From: Phycisphaerales bacterium
Lineage (GTDB): Bacteria; Planctomycetota; Phycisphaerae; Phycisphaerales; SM1A02
NCBI GenBank assembly: GCA_029260575.1
Contig: JAJDDB010000018.1
Coordinates: 1 to 33,041 of the forward strand
DNA length: 33,041 nt
Direction of reading: 5' to 3'
Shown here: piece by piece, positions 1 to 7,165 of the stretch
How positions within the stretch are numbered: position 1 is the first letter of the stretch
How the letters are laid out: each line of letters begins with the position of its first letter
Notes under the pieces: model-generated
The model's input: only the letters and a program-made list of their open reading frames with translations
Databases searched by the model: none
Told to the model about the DNA's origin: nothing
Position numbers and translations under genes: made by a program

Positions 1-255
1 GGCCGGGCATTCGTACGCGCAGCGCCGGCATTTGTCCGTGGGAACGGGCGATGTGTACGTGGGACTGCGTCTCGCGCGCGTGGGAACGAAGGAACCTTCT
101 GTGTAAACGTTCCAAACATCAGGCGCAACGAAGGAAACTTCGAGTGCGACAAGGGAAACAGACAAGCTGTGAATCTCGCACGCGCAGGATTCGCACGTCC
201 GGACTGTTATCGAACAGCAATCCGCGACTTCCCAAACACCATCCGACCCGCTTTT

Positions 256-507
256 GTTCCAGAGAATTGTTCCCGGATATCAATGGAGCGTTCCCGGGTA
301 TCAATGGAAGACTCTCTGGAACAAACCCCCGCTCCATTGCTTCCAGAAAATTCCTCACTGGAACATGAACCGCTCGCATTCGTTCCAGAGGAAGCGTCAG
401 GGACACGAAAGGCCACTTCATTTCTTCTAGCGACCGCTGGATTGCTTCCCGGAAAGCGAGCAAAGATATCCGGGAACCATTCTCTGAGAGAAAACACGTC
501 CGTTGCT
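256..507. repeat. Degenerate 21-bp tandem array with boxes in both orientations
   Basis: About twelve consecutive 21-bp units can be laid out from 256. Recurrent boxes fall in the same phase: GTTCCAGAG starts at 256 and 382 (CTTCCAGAA at 340), CTTCCCGG at 445, ATATCAATGGA/GTATCAATGGA at 277/298, and GTTCCCGG closes units at 269-276 and 290-297. Boxes also occur inverted. TTTGTTCCAGAGA (253-265) is a perfect inverted copy of 313-325, and GTTCCCGGATATC (269-281) is a perfect inverted copy of 465-477. Because 21 is a multiple of 3, several frames stay open here and read as heptapeptide-like repeats on both strands, which explains overlapping ORFs without homology. The function is unknown. Confidence 0.7.
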
Positions 508-581
508 GAGGTATTCGACAGAATTCGCGACCGAGACTTGACGGTCGTGGTCTGGCAACACAAAGGCAGGTATTCACGCTG

Positions 582-752
582 GTGTTTTGCACAGTAGTGT
601 TCTTGTCACTTACATCACTCATTATTGCAGTCGTGCTCGCAACCTCGAGTGACTTGTCCGACGCTGGACACCAGATGCTTGAGACGTGTTCCACTTGTTG
701 GAAGCTTGGATTTGGTGCGATTGTTGGAATGATTGGAGGCAAGGCAACATAA
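582..752 (+). CDS. Possible small membrane protein (56 aa) or gene remnant
   Basis: This short frame is open from a GTG at 582 to TAA at 752. It encodes a hydrophobic segment (about residues 2-21, rich in V, L, I), a short polar linker (DLSDAGHQM), then a second apolar, glycine-rich tail ending GMIGGKAT. The two-segment layout resembles small bacterial membrane proteins of unknown function. The start is uncertain: there is no ATG, the GTG at 582 has an AGG about 11 bases upstream, and a second GTG lies at 597. The frame stays open upstream into the edge of the repeat array, so this may be the tail of an eroded gene. Confidence 0.35.
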   Translation: MFCTVVFLSLTSLIIAVVLATSSDLSDAGHQMLETCSTCWKLGFGAIVGMIGGKAT

Positions 753-794
753 GTACAACTTGTCTCCCAGTGATTCCCCCGCGATGATGTTGCC

Positions 795-1250
795 ATGAGT
801 GCAGCAAAGCAGAACCAGCCGCAGGCTGAATCCGGCAACTACATCACCGCGCTGCGTGTGGTCATGTTGCCGAGGGATACGAATCAGTACGGCACGATCT
901 TCGGCGGTGTGATCCTGAGCTATATCGACCAGGCGGGGTTCATCGAGGCCCGCCGCCACGGCGTACACCGCTGGGTCACCGTCTCCGTGGATAAAGTCGA
1001 TTTCCGCGCGCCCGTACTCGTCGGCGATGTGGTCACCTTTTGCACCGCCACCGAGCGCACCGGAACAAGCTCCGTCAAGGTGTGCATCCGCGTGGAAGCG
1101 GAACGCTACACCACCGGCGAGGTGATCCTTGTCACCGAAGCACGGCTGACGATGGTGTCAGTCAATTCCAAGGGCAAAGCAATCCCGTTCGCAAGTACAC
1201 CAACGGTGACAATCGATGAAGGCCCGCCTGTGGATGAGGCGAGCAATTGA
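795..1250 (+). CDS. Acyl-CoA thioesterase, hotdog fold (YciA/BACH type)
   Basis: This 151-residue protein is predicted to hydrolyse acyl-CoA thioesters in the cytoplasm. It carries the typical hotdog pattern: VVMLPRDTNQYGTIFGGVILSYID near residues 22-46, where the N...G.IFGG..L..ID block shapes the active site and the long helix, followed by VTVSVDKVDFRAPVLVGDVV (around 62-80). Length and motif order fit the YciA/acyl-CoA hydrolase group. No strong Shine-Dalgarno is visible before the ATG. The last codons overlap the TTG start of purN by four bases (TTGA), so the two genes are probably co-transcribed. The substrate range cannot be read from the sequence. Confidence 0.88.
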   Translation: MSAAKQNQPQAESGNYITALRVVMLPRDTNQYGTIFGGVILSYIDQAGFIEARRHGVHRWVTVSVDKVDFRAPVLVGDVVTFCTATERTGTSSVKVCIRVEAERYTTGEVILVTEARLTMVSVNSKGKAIPFASTPTVTIDEGPPVDEASN

Positions 1251-1891
1251 ACAGTGACCGCGCACAACCATTGAAACTCGCAGCGCTCATCGGCGGCGGC
1301 GGGCGGACGCTGCTGAACATTGCCGATCACATCGACCGTGGCGATCTTAATGCGGAAGTCGTCTGTGTGATTGCGTCCAAGCGCAGCATTGCGGGCACCA
1401 GCCGAGCTGAAGCGCGCGGATTCACCGTCCACGCGCTGGATGATTTTCCGGATGACAGCGCCCGTCAGCAGCAGGACCGCATAGATAGCTGGTTGGAGGA
1501 AGCCGGAACGGAGTTGGTGTGTCTGTGCGGGTGGCTGCAGTGGTTTCGCGTTTCCCCGAATTGGGACGGGCGGGTGCTGAATATTCACCCGGCCCTGCTG
1601 CCGGAGTTCGGGGGGGTGGGGATGTACGGCATGAATGTCCACCGGGCGGTGCTGGCAGCGGGCAGAGCCGAGAGCGGGTGTACGGTGCATTTTGTGGATG
1701 ACCAGTACGACCACGGGCCGGTCGTTGTGCTGCGGCGGTGCCCGGTAAAGCCCGATGACACGCCCGAGAGCCTTGCGGCGCGGGTGTATGCTGAGGAATG
1801 TCGGGCCTATCCGCAGGCAATTGCGGAATGTGCCGATGGAGTTGTGCGTTATGTCGATGGAAAAGTGGTTCGCGAACTTCGCAGCCGTTGA
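1247..1891 (+). CDS. purN: Phosphoribosylglycinamide formyltransferase (PurN)
   Basis: PurN transfers a formyl group from 10-formyl-THF to GAR in purine synthesis. The 214-residue protein has the formyltransferase signature with catalytic Asn112 and His114 (LNIHPALLPEF) and Asp155 in HFVDDQYDHGP. The GMNVHRAVLAAG segment that contacts the substrate is also present. The N-terminal phosphate-binding loop reads GGGGRTLLNI instead of the more common SGxGSNLQ, an unusual Arg-Thr substitution. The start is a TTG that overlaps the upstream stop codon (TTGA), with GGATGAGG about nine bases before it. A TTG at 1271 is an alternative start but would trim the N-terminus close to the first strand. Confidence 0.92.
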   Translation: MNSDRAQPLKLAALIGGGGRTLLNIADHIDRGDLNAEVVCVIASKRSIAGTSRAEARGFTVHALDDFPDDSARQQQDRIDSWLEEAGTELVCLCGWLQWFRVSPNWDGRVLNIHPALLPEFGGVGMYGMNVHRAVLAAGRAESGCTVHFVDDQYDHGPVVVLRRCPVKPDDTPESLAARVYAEECRAYPQAIAECADGVVRYVDGKVVRELRSR

Positions 1892-1959
1892 CGGGTCCAA
1901 CCGGTTGAACCATCTACAGTATTGCATATGCACCACAGCACACGCGAGGCGATGAACAG

Positions 1960-3420
1960 ATGACGATGCGAATTCGAGCGCTGCACCTTTGGGTTCTTCT
2001 TGGAGTGTTGCTGGCGACGTGCAGTGCTGCGACGGCGCAGTCCAATGAATCTGCCGCGGCGCTGGAGCAGCGCATCTACCAGAGCTTTGATCAGCAACGG
2101 CATCACGCAGCGCTGCAGCAGATCAATGAGTTTCTCGAGCGCTGGCCGAACCGGCCGAACATGCTGTACAACAAAGCGTGCGCGCATGCACTGATCGGCG
2201 AGCGCGACAACTCAGCGCAGGCGCTGCGCGATGCCATCGAAGCGGGGTTCGATTCCTTCGATCACATGCGCCGCGATCCGGATCTGGAATCGATCCGCGA
2301 TCATCCGACGTATCTTGCAGTGCTTGAAGCATTGCGAAGCACGCAGCGCAATGATGCGCAGCGGCTGATTTCCAGATGGCGCAACCGGTTCAAGGGCGAG
2401 GATGACTATTCCTTTGAAGTCGATGATGTGCATCGCATCTGCTACGCAACAGCACTGGACAGTGTGGCCCATGCAGAGATGCGCGACATGCTGCAGAAGC
2501 AGGCGGATCATCTTTCTGCGATGTTCTTTGACGGCATGCCGGACTATTACGCAATGGTTGCAGTGCCGACGCCGGAGCATGTGGATCAACTTCTCAAAGG
2601 TGATGCAAGCGTGGGCGGGCTGTACGACCACGGCCAGCGCGTCTTGGTGACACGAAACATCGGCGGCTCGCTTCGCCATGAGTTTTTTCACCTCATGCAT
2701 TACGGACATATGGATCGCACCGGACAGGAACATCCGCTGTGGATTCAGGAAGGCATGGCATCGCTGTACGAGGATTACCGCCTCGATGATTCCGGTAACA
2801 TCGATTACCTGCCCAACGAGCGGCACAACGTTGTGCGCGGTCTGGCCCGCGGCGGTGGGTTGATGCGCTGGGAGCGATTGCTCGAGATAGATAACGAACG
2901 GTTCATGCGCAGCGCATCGAAGTTGTACCCGCAGGTGCGCTCGATGTTTGAATTCTTCGCAGACCGCGGCAAGCTGCAGGACTGGTATCGCAGTTATGTG
3001 CGTTCGTATCGTGAAGATCGATCGGGCAGGCAGGCACTTGAAGACATATTCGGCGCATCATTGGAAGACATAGAACGGCAGTGGCGCCGATGGGTGCAGG
3101 ATCGGCCGATGGTTGATCTGTACATCCGCGAGGGCGATGCGGCACTGGGGATCATCGCCGAACCACGCGCAAGCAACGATGGTGTGAAAATCTCGGAGAT
3201 CGTCGCTGGATCAGCAGCGCAGAAAAGCCGGCTGGAGGTCGGTGATGTAATCGTGTCAGTCGATGGCACATCAACGCGATCGCTGAAGGAACTGCAAGGC
3301 GTTATCGGACAACTGTCGCCCGGCGATTCGGTTGTGGTGCGAGCCCGCCGATCTGACGCATATTTCACGACGCAATTGCGCCTACAGGCATTACAGCCGA
3401 CACGGCGAGGTCGGCCGTAA
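1960..3420 (+). CDS. Exported zinc metalloprotease with TPR-like N-terminus and PDZ domain
   Basis: This 486-residue protein has a signal peptide (about residues 1-27, ending ATAQ). A TPR-like helical segment follows (about 28-125, including PNMLYNKACAHALIGERDNSAQALRDAIEAG split over two helices). The gluzincin-like peptidase core contains His240-Glu241...His244 (HEFFH) and a downstream Glu264 in WIQEGMAS, giving an HExxH...E zinc site. A C-terminal PDZ domain (about 395-475, GVKISEIVAGSAAQ and LEVGDVIVSVDG) probably recognises substrate tails. It likely acts in the periplasm or on the surface. The start at 1960 is an ATG followed by a second ATG two codons later, with only a weak upstream purine stretch. 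It stands alone, 68 bases after purN. The substrate is unknown. Confidence 0.82.
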   Translation: MTMRIRALHLWVLLGVLLATCSAATAQSNESAAALEQRIYQSFDQQRHHAALQQINEFLERWPNRPNMLYNKACAHALIGERDNSAQALRDAIEAGFDSFDHMRRDPDLESIRDHPTYLAVLEALRSTQRNDAQRLISRWRNRFKGEDDYSFEVDDVHRICYATALDSVAHAEMRDMLQKQADHLSAMFFDGMPDYYAMVAVPTPEHVDQLLKGDASVGGLYDHGQRVLVTRNIGGSLRHEFFHLMHYGHMDRTGQEHPLWIQEGMASLYEDYRLDDSGNIDYLPNERHNVVRGLARGGGLMRWERLLEIDNERFMRSASKLYPQVRSMFEFFADRGKLQDWYRSYVRSYREDRSGRQALEDIFGASLEDIERQWRRWVQDRPMVDLYIREGDAALGIIAEPRASNDGVKISEIVAGSAAQKSRLEVGDVIVSVDGTSTRSLKELQGVIGQLSPGDSVVVRARRSDAYFTTQLRLQALQPTRRGRP

Positions 3421-3542
3421 GACTTGATTCCAGTGGAATTGAACTGCACATCGGCGGCGATTACACTCCTGTCGGCCGGTCGTAGTCGTGCATCGACTTC
3501 TCGTTTGCACGAATAAAAGCGGCGTCGGCTCCGGAATCCTCC

Positions 3543-4508
3543 ATGTCCGACAACGCCCCTCGCACCTTTGGATCAGACTTCAGGCAATTCTTCTTACGGG
3601 GTCTGGTGATCCTGTTGCCGTCCGTGTTGACGCTTTGGATTGTCGTCAAGGCATACCAATTCGTGGACAGCACGATCGCTGAACCCATCAACCGGGGCGT
3701 CCGTACCGCCATAGTCAACGGTTCGAAAGTCTGGGAGCCGCTGCGCAACCAGTTCGACCCCAGTGAAACTGATATCGAAGAAGCATGGCAGGTGCTGCCC
3801 GCTAGTAGTCGGACGACCGGTGCCCGCGACAGCCTTCGGCCGGAACTTCGCGCTCGGAACATCAACGACTGGTGGGACAGTCACTGGTACATGGATCTGA
3901 TCGGCATCGTGATTGCGATCATTGCGGTGTATGTCGCTGGTCGGCTGCTCGGCGGTTTTGTCGGCAGGCGCATCTATAAGCGAATCGAACGGCTGATTAC
4001 ATCGTTGCCTGTATTCAAACAGGTGTATCCATACGTTAAACAGATCGTGGATTTTCTTTTTTCCGATGAGAAACCGATCAAGTTCAATCGTGTGGTGGCT
4101 GTGGAGTATCCGCGCATAGGCATCTGGTCCGTCGGGTTCATGACCGGTGCGTCGATGAAGACTGTTTCGGTGAAGGCTGGTGAGTCCGTGACCGTGTTCA
4201 TTCCCAGCTCGCCAACGCCATTTACGGGCTACACGATCACGGTCAACGTGAACGACATCATTGAACTGCCGATCACAGTGGAAGAGGCGATTCGTTTCGC
4301 TGTTTCAGGCGGGGTCCTGATCCCGGAACATCAGATTCCCGATGGTCTTGAAGATGAGGATCTGCGAACTGCCCGAGGAGAAACGCTGTCACCGAAGCAG
4401 ACGAAGGCTATAACAGAAGTGACGAAATCTGCTGCGGAATCCGCTGATGGAGAAGATCACGCAAAACGATCCAAAGCAAAGAAACGCGCACCCGAAGATG
4501 ATCGCTAA
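3543..4508 (+). CDS. DUF502 family integral membrane protein
   Basis: This 321-residue protein matches the DUF502 layout. A first membrane helix (about 19-37, FFLRGLVILLPSVLTLWIVV) is followed by a second (about 119-140, DLIGIVIAIIAVYVAGRLLG). Then come the conserved cytosolic motifs PVFKQVYPYVKQIVDFLF, VVAVEYPRIGIWSVGFMTG and VFIPSSPTPFTGYTITV. The loop between the helices is longer than usual, about 80 residues. The C-terminal 45 residues are highly charged, lysine-rich and probably disordered. The family's function is not established; an envelope role is usually assumed. It is followed 40 bases later by hpf on the same strand. Confidence 0.88.
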   Translation: MSDNAPRTFGSDFRQFFLRGLVILLPSVLTLWIVVKAYQFVDSTIAEPINRGVRTAIVNGSKVWEPLRNQFDPSETDIEEAWQVLPASSRTTGARDSLRPELRARNINDWWDSHWYMDLIGIVIAIIAVYVAGRLLGGFVGRRIYKRIERLITSLPVFKQVYPYVKQIVDFLFSDEKPIKFNRVVAVEYPRIGIWSVGFMTGASMKTVSVKAGESVTVFIPSSPTPFTGYTITVNVNDIIELPITVEEAIRFAVSGGVLIPEHQIPDGLEDEDLRTARGETLSPKQTKAITEVTKSAAESADGEDHAKRSKAKKRAPEDDR

Positions 4509-4533
4509 CATACTGTGACTTGAATCAATCACT

Positions 4534-4540
4534 GGAGGTG
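4534..4540 (+). promoter_or_regulatory. Strong Shine-Dalgarno for hpf
   Basis: GGAGGTG lies eight bases before the ATG at 4549. It is the best anti-Shine-Dalgarno match seen in the window and fixes the hpf start. Confidence 0.8.
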
Positions 4541-4548
4541 TACTGACC

Positions 4549-4872
4549 ATGCAGGTGCAAATCACCAGCAAACACATGGACGTGACAACCGCCATCGAGG
4601 AATACGCCACGCGAAAGGTCGAGAAGCTGCCACGATACTTCGATCGAATCCAACAAGTTGAAGTTATTATGGATTCCGCACCGCTCGGCTTCAGCACCGA
4701 GATTCTTGTAGACGTCGAACATCACGAACCGTTTGTCGCCCGCTGCTCGCACGAAGATGTCTATGCTTCAATTGATCTGGCGATGGATCGCTCGGTCCGG
4801 CAGCTCACCGATCACAAGAGCAAACTCCGCGACAGCAAGCATCACACACCGACCGGCAGGACCGAATCATGA
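4549..4872 (+). CDS. hpf: Ribosome hibernation promoting factor, short form (HPF/RaiA family)
   Basis: The 107-residue product matches the S30AE/HPF domain: MQVQITSKHMDVTTAIEEYATRKVEKL at the start, then a strand pair around EVIMDSAPLG...AEILVDVEHH-like residues, and the helix VYASIDLAMDRSVRQL. Proteins of this family bind the 30S decoding region and inactivate ribosomes in stationary phase. It lacks the C-terminal dimerisation domain of long HPF, so it is a short form, which elsewhere works with RMF or forms 100S differently. The stop overlaps the ptsN start (ATGA), indicating translational coupling. The hpf-ptsN neighbourhood matches the rpoN operon of proteobacteria, although rpoN itself is not in this window. 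Confidence 0.93.
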   Translation: MQVQITSKHMDVTTAIEEYATRKVEKLPRYFDRIQQVEVIMDSAPLGFSTEILVDVEHHEPFVARCSHEDVYASIDLAMDRSVRQLTDHKSKLRDSKHHTPTGRTES

Positions 4873-5345
4873 AGCTCCGCGACATCGTTATTGAAAAGGC
4901 AATCATTCCCGATTTGCAATCGACGACACGTGACGACGTCATAGCGGAAATGATTGATGCCTTAGTGGATGCAGGCTCTATTGTGACAGCAAATCGTGAT
5001 GCGTATATCAAGTCGGTGGTGCGAAGAGAAAAACGCGGCTCGACCGGCTTCGGCCGGGGCGTGGCGGTTCCACACATCAAGGACGCCAGCATCAATGCCA
5101 TGCACGTTGCGATCGGAATCAGTCAGGAAGGTATTGACTTCAATGCGCTCGATCGCATGCCGGTGCACTCCATCTTCCTGCTACTGAGTCCGGAAGACAA
5201 ACCCGAAGATCACCTCGACGCAATGGAAGCAATCTTTACGAATCTGCAGCAGGACACGTTCCGCAGATTCCTGCATCAAGCTCGAAGCGTTGACGATGTG
5301 CTCACACTGCTGCAGGAAGCAGACGAACAGGCGACGGCCCGCTGA
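4869..5345 (+). CDS. ptsN: PTS EIIA component, nitrogen-regulatory type (PtsN-like)
   Basis: This 158-residue EIIA of the fructose/nitrogen class has the phosphorylatable His69 in the signature GVAVPHIK, preceded by REKRGSTGFGRG. The C-terminal segment SPEDKPEDHLDAMEAIFTNL is typical of PtsN. It has no fused EIIB or EIIC domain, so it is probably a regulatory protein rather than a sugar transporter. It starts at an ATG overlapping the hpf stop by four bases. The HPr gene follows 124 bases later, so a short phosphorelay is likely; the matching enzyme I is not in this window. Confidence 0.9.
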   Translation: MKLRDIVIEKAIIPDLQSTTRDDVIAEMIDALVDAGSIVTANRDAYIKSVVRREKRGSTGFGRGVAVPHIKDASINAMHVAIGISQEGIDFNALDRMPVHSIFLLLSPEDKPEDHLDAMEAIFTNLQQDTFRRFLHQARSVDDVLTLLQEADEQATAR

Positions 5346-5455
5346 GAACGGCCCTGCAGCGACAGTACGATGCCTCAGCATCGGATTGCAACCTCTGATA
5401 ATCTGGGCAAAGCCGTATGAAAGCGGCGATTGCCTTCCAACTGACCCGTCGATCC

Positions 5456-5460
5456 AGGAG
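5456..5460 (+). promoter_or_regulatory. Shine-Dalgarno setting the ptsH start
   Basis: AGGAG ends nine bases before the GTG at 5470. It supports this GTG rather than an upstream start, and the resulting protein begins where HPr proteins normally do. Confidence 0.65.
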
Positions 5461-5469
5461 ACCGGCTGC

Positions 5470-5751
5470 GTGGCGACCGCCTCAGGCAATGTGACCATCT
5501 CGAACAAGCTGGGGCTGCACGCGCGCCCAGCCATGATGTTCGTGGATACAGCTAACAAGTTCGATTGCGCAATTTCAGTTATCCGCACCGACAACCCTGA
5601 TGAAAAAATCGATGGCAAGAGCATCATGCAGATGATGATGCTGGCTGCGACAATGGGCACCGAACTGCAGATCGAAGCGGATGGAGATGACTGTCAGGAC
5701 GCAGTCGATGCGCTGATCGCGCTGGTCAAGAGCAACTTCGAGGAAGAGTGA
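5470..5751 (+). CDS. ptsH: Phosphocarrier protein HPr
   Basis: The 93-residue product fits the length of HPr, the small phosphocarrier that accepts phosphate from enzyme I. The active-site block LGLHARPA places the phosphorylated histidine at residue 17. A second conserved block, GKSIMQMMMLAA, carries Ser51 in the position targeted by HPr kinase in organisms that have HprK. The longer in-frame extension upstream crosses the ptsN end and has no HPr homology, so the GTG at 5470 with its AGGAG site is the likely start. With the adjacent PtsN it suggests a regulatory PTS branch. Confidence 0.92.
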   Translation: MATASGNVTISNKLGLHARPAMMFVDTANKFDCAISVIRTDNPDEKIDGKSIMQMMMLAATMGTELQIEADGDDCQDAVDALIALVKSNFEEE

Positions 5752-5890
5752 ACTCCAAGCCCAATCCGCATTTCCACATCGCTACGAGTGGTTCGGCGAA
5801 TCATCGGGCGCTGCTTTTTCGCAGTTTCTCTGGAGATCGCAGCGATCCGTCGTAGGCTCTCGCTAGAGAGATACATTCCAGGGGATTCCG

Positions 5891-6520
5891 GTGGAAATGA
5901 GAAGAATCATGCGCCACCAGAAAAAGATGGCGAGCGCCACCCTATTGCAAAGGCGATTATTTGTTCTTGCTCTGGGTGCCGCAGTGTTCCTGATCAATGC
6001 AGCGGCGCCTGCCGGAACCGATCCGAATTTCTTCATTGACAAGGCCGAGTGGCAAACTGCAGTAGGCGAGTTCACGACGATCGACTTCACCGGTTTTGCG
6101 CCGGGGACGATCATCACCGATCAGTATCAGGATCAGGGTGTCACGTTTTTCAACGGTATTGACACCATCTTCTTCAATTCCAACGCCTTTCCGAACGATG
6201 AGTTCGGGCTGGATGGCAACGGCGACATCTGGGTGCAGTTCGATCAGCCGATGCACTGGGTTGGCGCCGACTGGTCGGGCTCAAACTTTCAGATTGATCT
6301 ATATCGAGAAGGTGAATTGCTCTCGCAGACTTTCATTCAGAGCGACGAGAATATCGGCAACTTTCTGGGGCTCTACTCCGAAGTATCATTCGATGTGGCC
6401 GTGCTGATTGATCCTCTGAATCAGGCTGAGATAGACGATCTCTTCTTTGCCGTACCGACCCCCGCAACGCTCACAGTGCTGCTGCTTCCATTGCTGCGTT
6501 CATGTCGCAGACGCTCATGA
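5891..6520 (+). CDS. Exported protein with PEP-CTERM-like sorting tail
   Basis: This 209-residue protein has an N-terminal signal peptide (about residues 20-40, LFVLALGAAVFLINAAAPAG). The middle is predicted to be beta-rich (TTIDFTGFAPGTIITDQYQDQGVTF), a pattern common in PEP-CTERM surface proteins. The C-terminus reads VPTPA, a short hydrophobic helix, then RSCRRRS. This is the layout of a PEP-CTERM signal cleaved by exosortase, but with PTPA instead of PEPA. The start is uncertain: GTG 5891 has AGGGG six bases upstream, while ATG 5897 and ATG 5909 are alternatives. A hairpin directly after the stop probably terminates it. The exosortase gene is not in this window. Confidence 0.75.
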   Translation: MEMRRIMRHQKKMASATLLQRRLFVLALGAAVFLINAAAPAGTDPNFFIDKAEWQTAVGEFTTIDFTGFAPGTIITDQYQDQGVTFFNGIDTIFFNSNAFPNDEFGLDGNGDIWVQFDQPMHWVGADWSGSNFQIDLYREGELLSQTFIQSDENIGNFLGLYSEVSFDVAVLIDPLNQAEIDDLFFAVPTPATLTVLLLPLLRSCRRRS

Positions 6521-6558
6521 AGGCGTCTGCTCACTGCGGCAGGGACGCCTCCACATCT
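6521..6558 (+). terminator. Probable Rho-independent terminator after the PEP-CTERM gene
   Basis: AGGCGTC (6521-6527) pairs with GACGCCT (6544-6550), and TGC/GCA extends the stem past a small bulge. A T-rich run follows (about 6557-6563). It begins directly after the stop codon. Confidence 0.5.
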
Positions 6559-6587
6559 TTTCCCTTCCACTGAAAAGGGGGCATCCC

Positions 6588-7017
6588 ATGGCCCGGACTT
6601 CAACTATTATCGCACGCGCATTGTGCGCAACAATGTTCGCACCTGCGCTGTGCGGATGGCAAATTCTGCATCGCAGATGTTGCCGGTCCGCTTGATCTGC
6701 CCAATGAAATCGATGGCGAAGTCAAAGTCTTTGATCTGCTGTACATCCACGACAACTGGAACACCTGCCCCGGACAGACCGGCCAGGTCACGTCGCTGGA
6801 AGATGAACTTGACGAAGCGGGTCTCGATGAAGACGACTGGGACGAGTACTACGACGTGATGACGATCGGCACGGAGGCGGAGAAATCAAACTACAACTGC
6901 TGGATGTAGCACTATCTTTATGATCACGACCCCTCTTGCAACTACATCGGCGAATGTGACTTCTGCCCGGATGACGATCCGTTTGGCCCGACGCTGCATA
7001 TTTGCAGCGGCCCGTAA
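6588..7017 (+). pseudogene. Frame-broken exported acidic protein
   Basis: An ATG at 6588 opens a signal-peptide-like sequence (MARTSTIIARALCATMFAPA) that stops at 6695. A second frame carries a coherent acidic, Cys- and Asp-rich continuation from about 6652: ADGKFCIADVAGPLDLPNE, then FDLLYIHDNWNTCPGQ and DEAGLDEDDWDEYYDVMT, up to a TAG at 6907-6909. Beyond the TAG the same frame continues with similar composition (DHDPSCNYIGECDFCPDDDP) to TAA at 7017. Reading through needs one frame change after the signal peptide and suppression of one stop. No family was recognised. Gene decay is the simplest explanation, but assembly errors are possible. Confidence 0.55.
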
Positions 7018-7052
7018 GCATCCACCCGTTCCAGTTCGATGAAAACACCAAT

Positions 7053-7083
7053 CCCCGCGTCGAAGCCCGGCGCGGGGTTTCTT
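7053..7083 (+). terminator. Rho-independent terminator
   Basis: CCCCGCG (7053-7059) pairs with CGCGGGG (7071-7077), followed by TTTCTTC. It lies between the broken exported-protein gene and the hpnH promoter. Confidence 0.75.
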
Positions 7084-7098
7084 CATGCATAAAGCTGC

Positions 7099-7127
7099 CT
7101 GACATCACCAGTCTGCTGTGCTATCGT
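7099..7127 (+). promoter_or_regulatory. Candidate sigma-70-type promoter for hpnH
   Basis: CTGACA (7099-7104) and TATCGT (7122-7127) are separated by 17 bases. They sit just after the preceding terminator and about 40 bases before the hpnH ATG. Confidence 0.45.
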
Positions 7128-7165
7128 TGCACCGTTCGCGTTCTCCCGAGCCAGTTGGAGCCTTT

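Noticed and set aside
256-507. CRISPR array
   Set aside because: Units abut with no spacers, are only 21 bp, and are highly degenerate; no cas genes are near.
169-597. 142-residue plus-strand frame with repeats such as FVPEN and SME
   Set aside because: The repeats simply translate the 21-bp units; other frames and the opposite strand give similar heptad patterns, and no domain is visible.
119-838. Long minus-strand frame (239 codons) across the first array and the thioesterase start
   Set aside because: It overlaps a clear thioesterase gene, has no recognisable domain, and is kept open by the 21-bp periodicity of the array.
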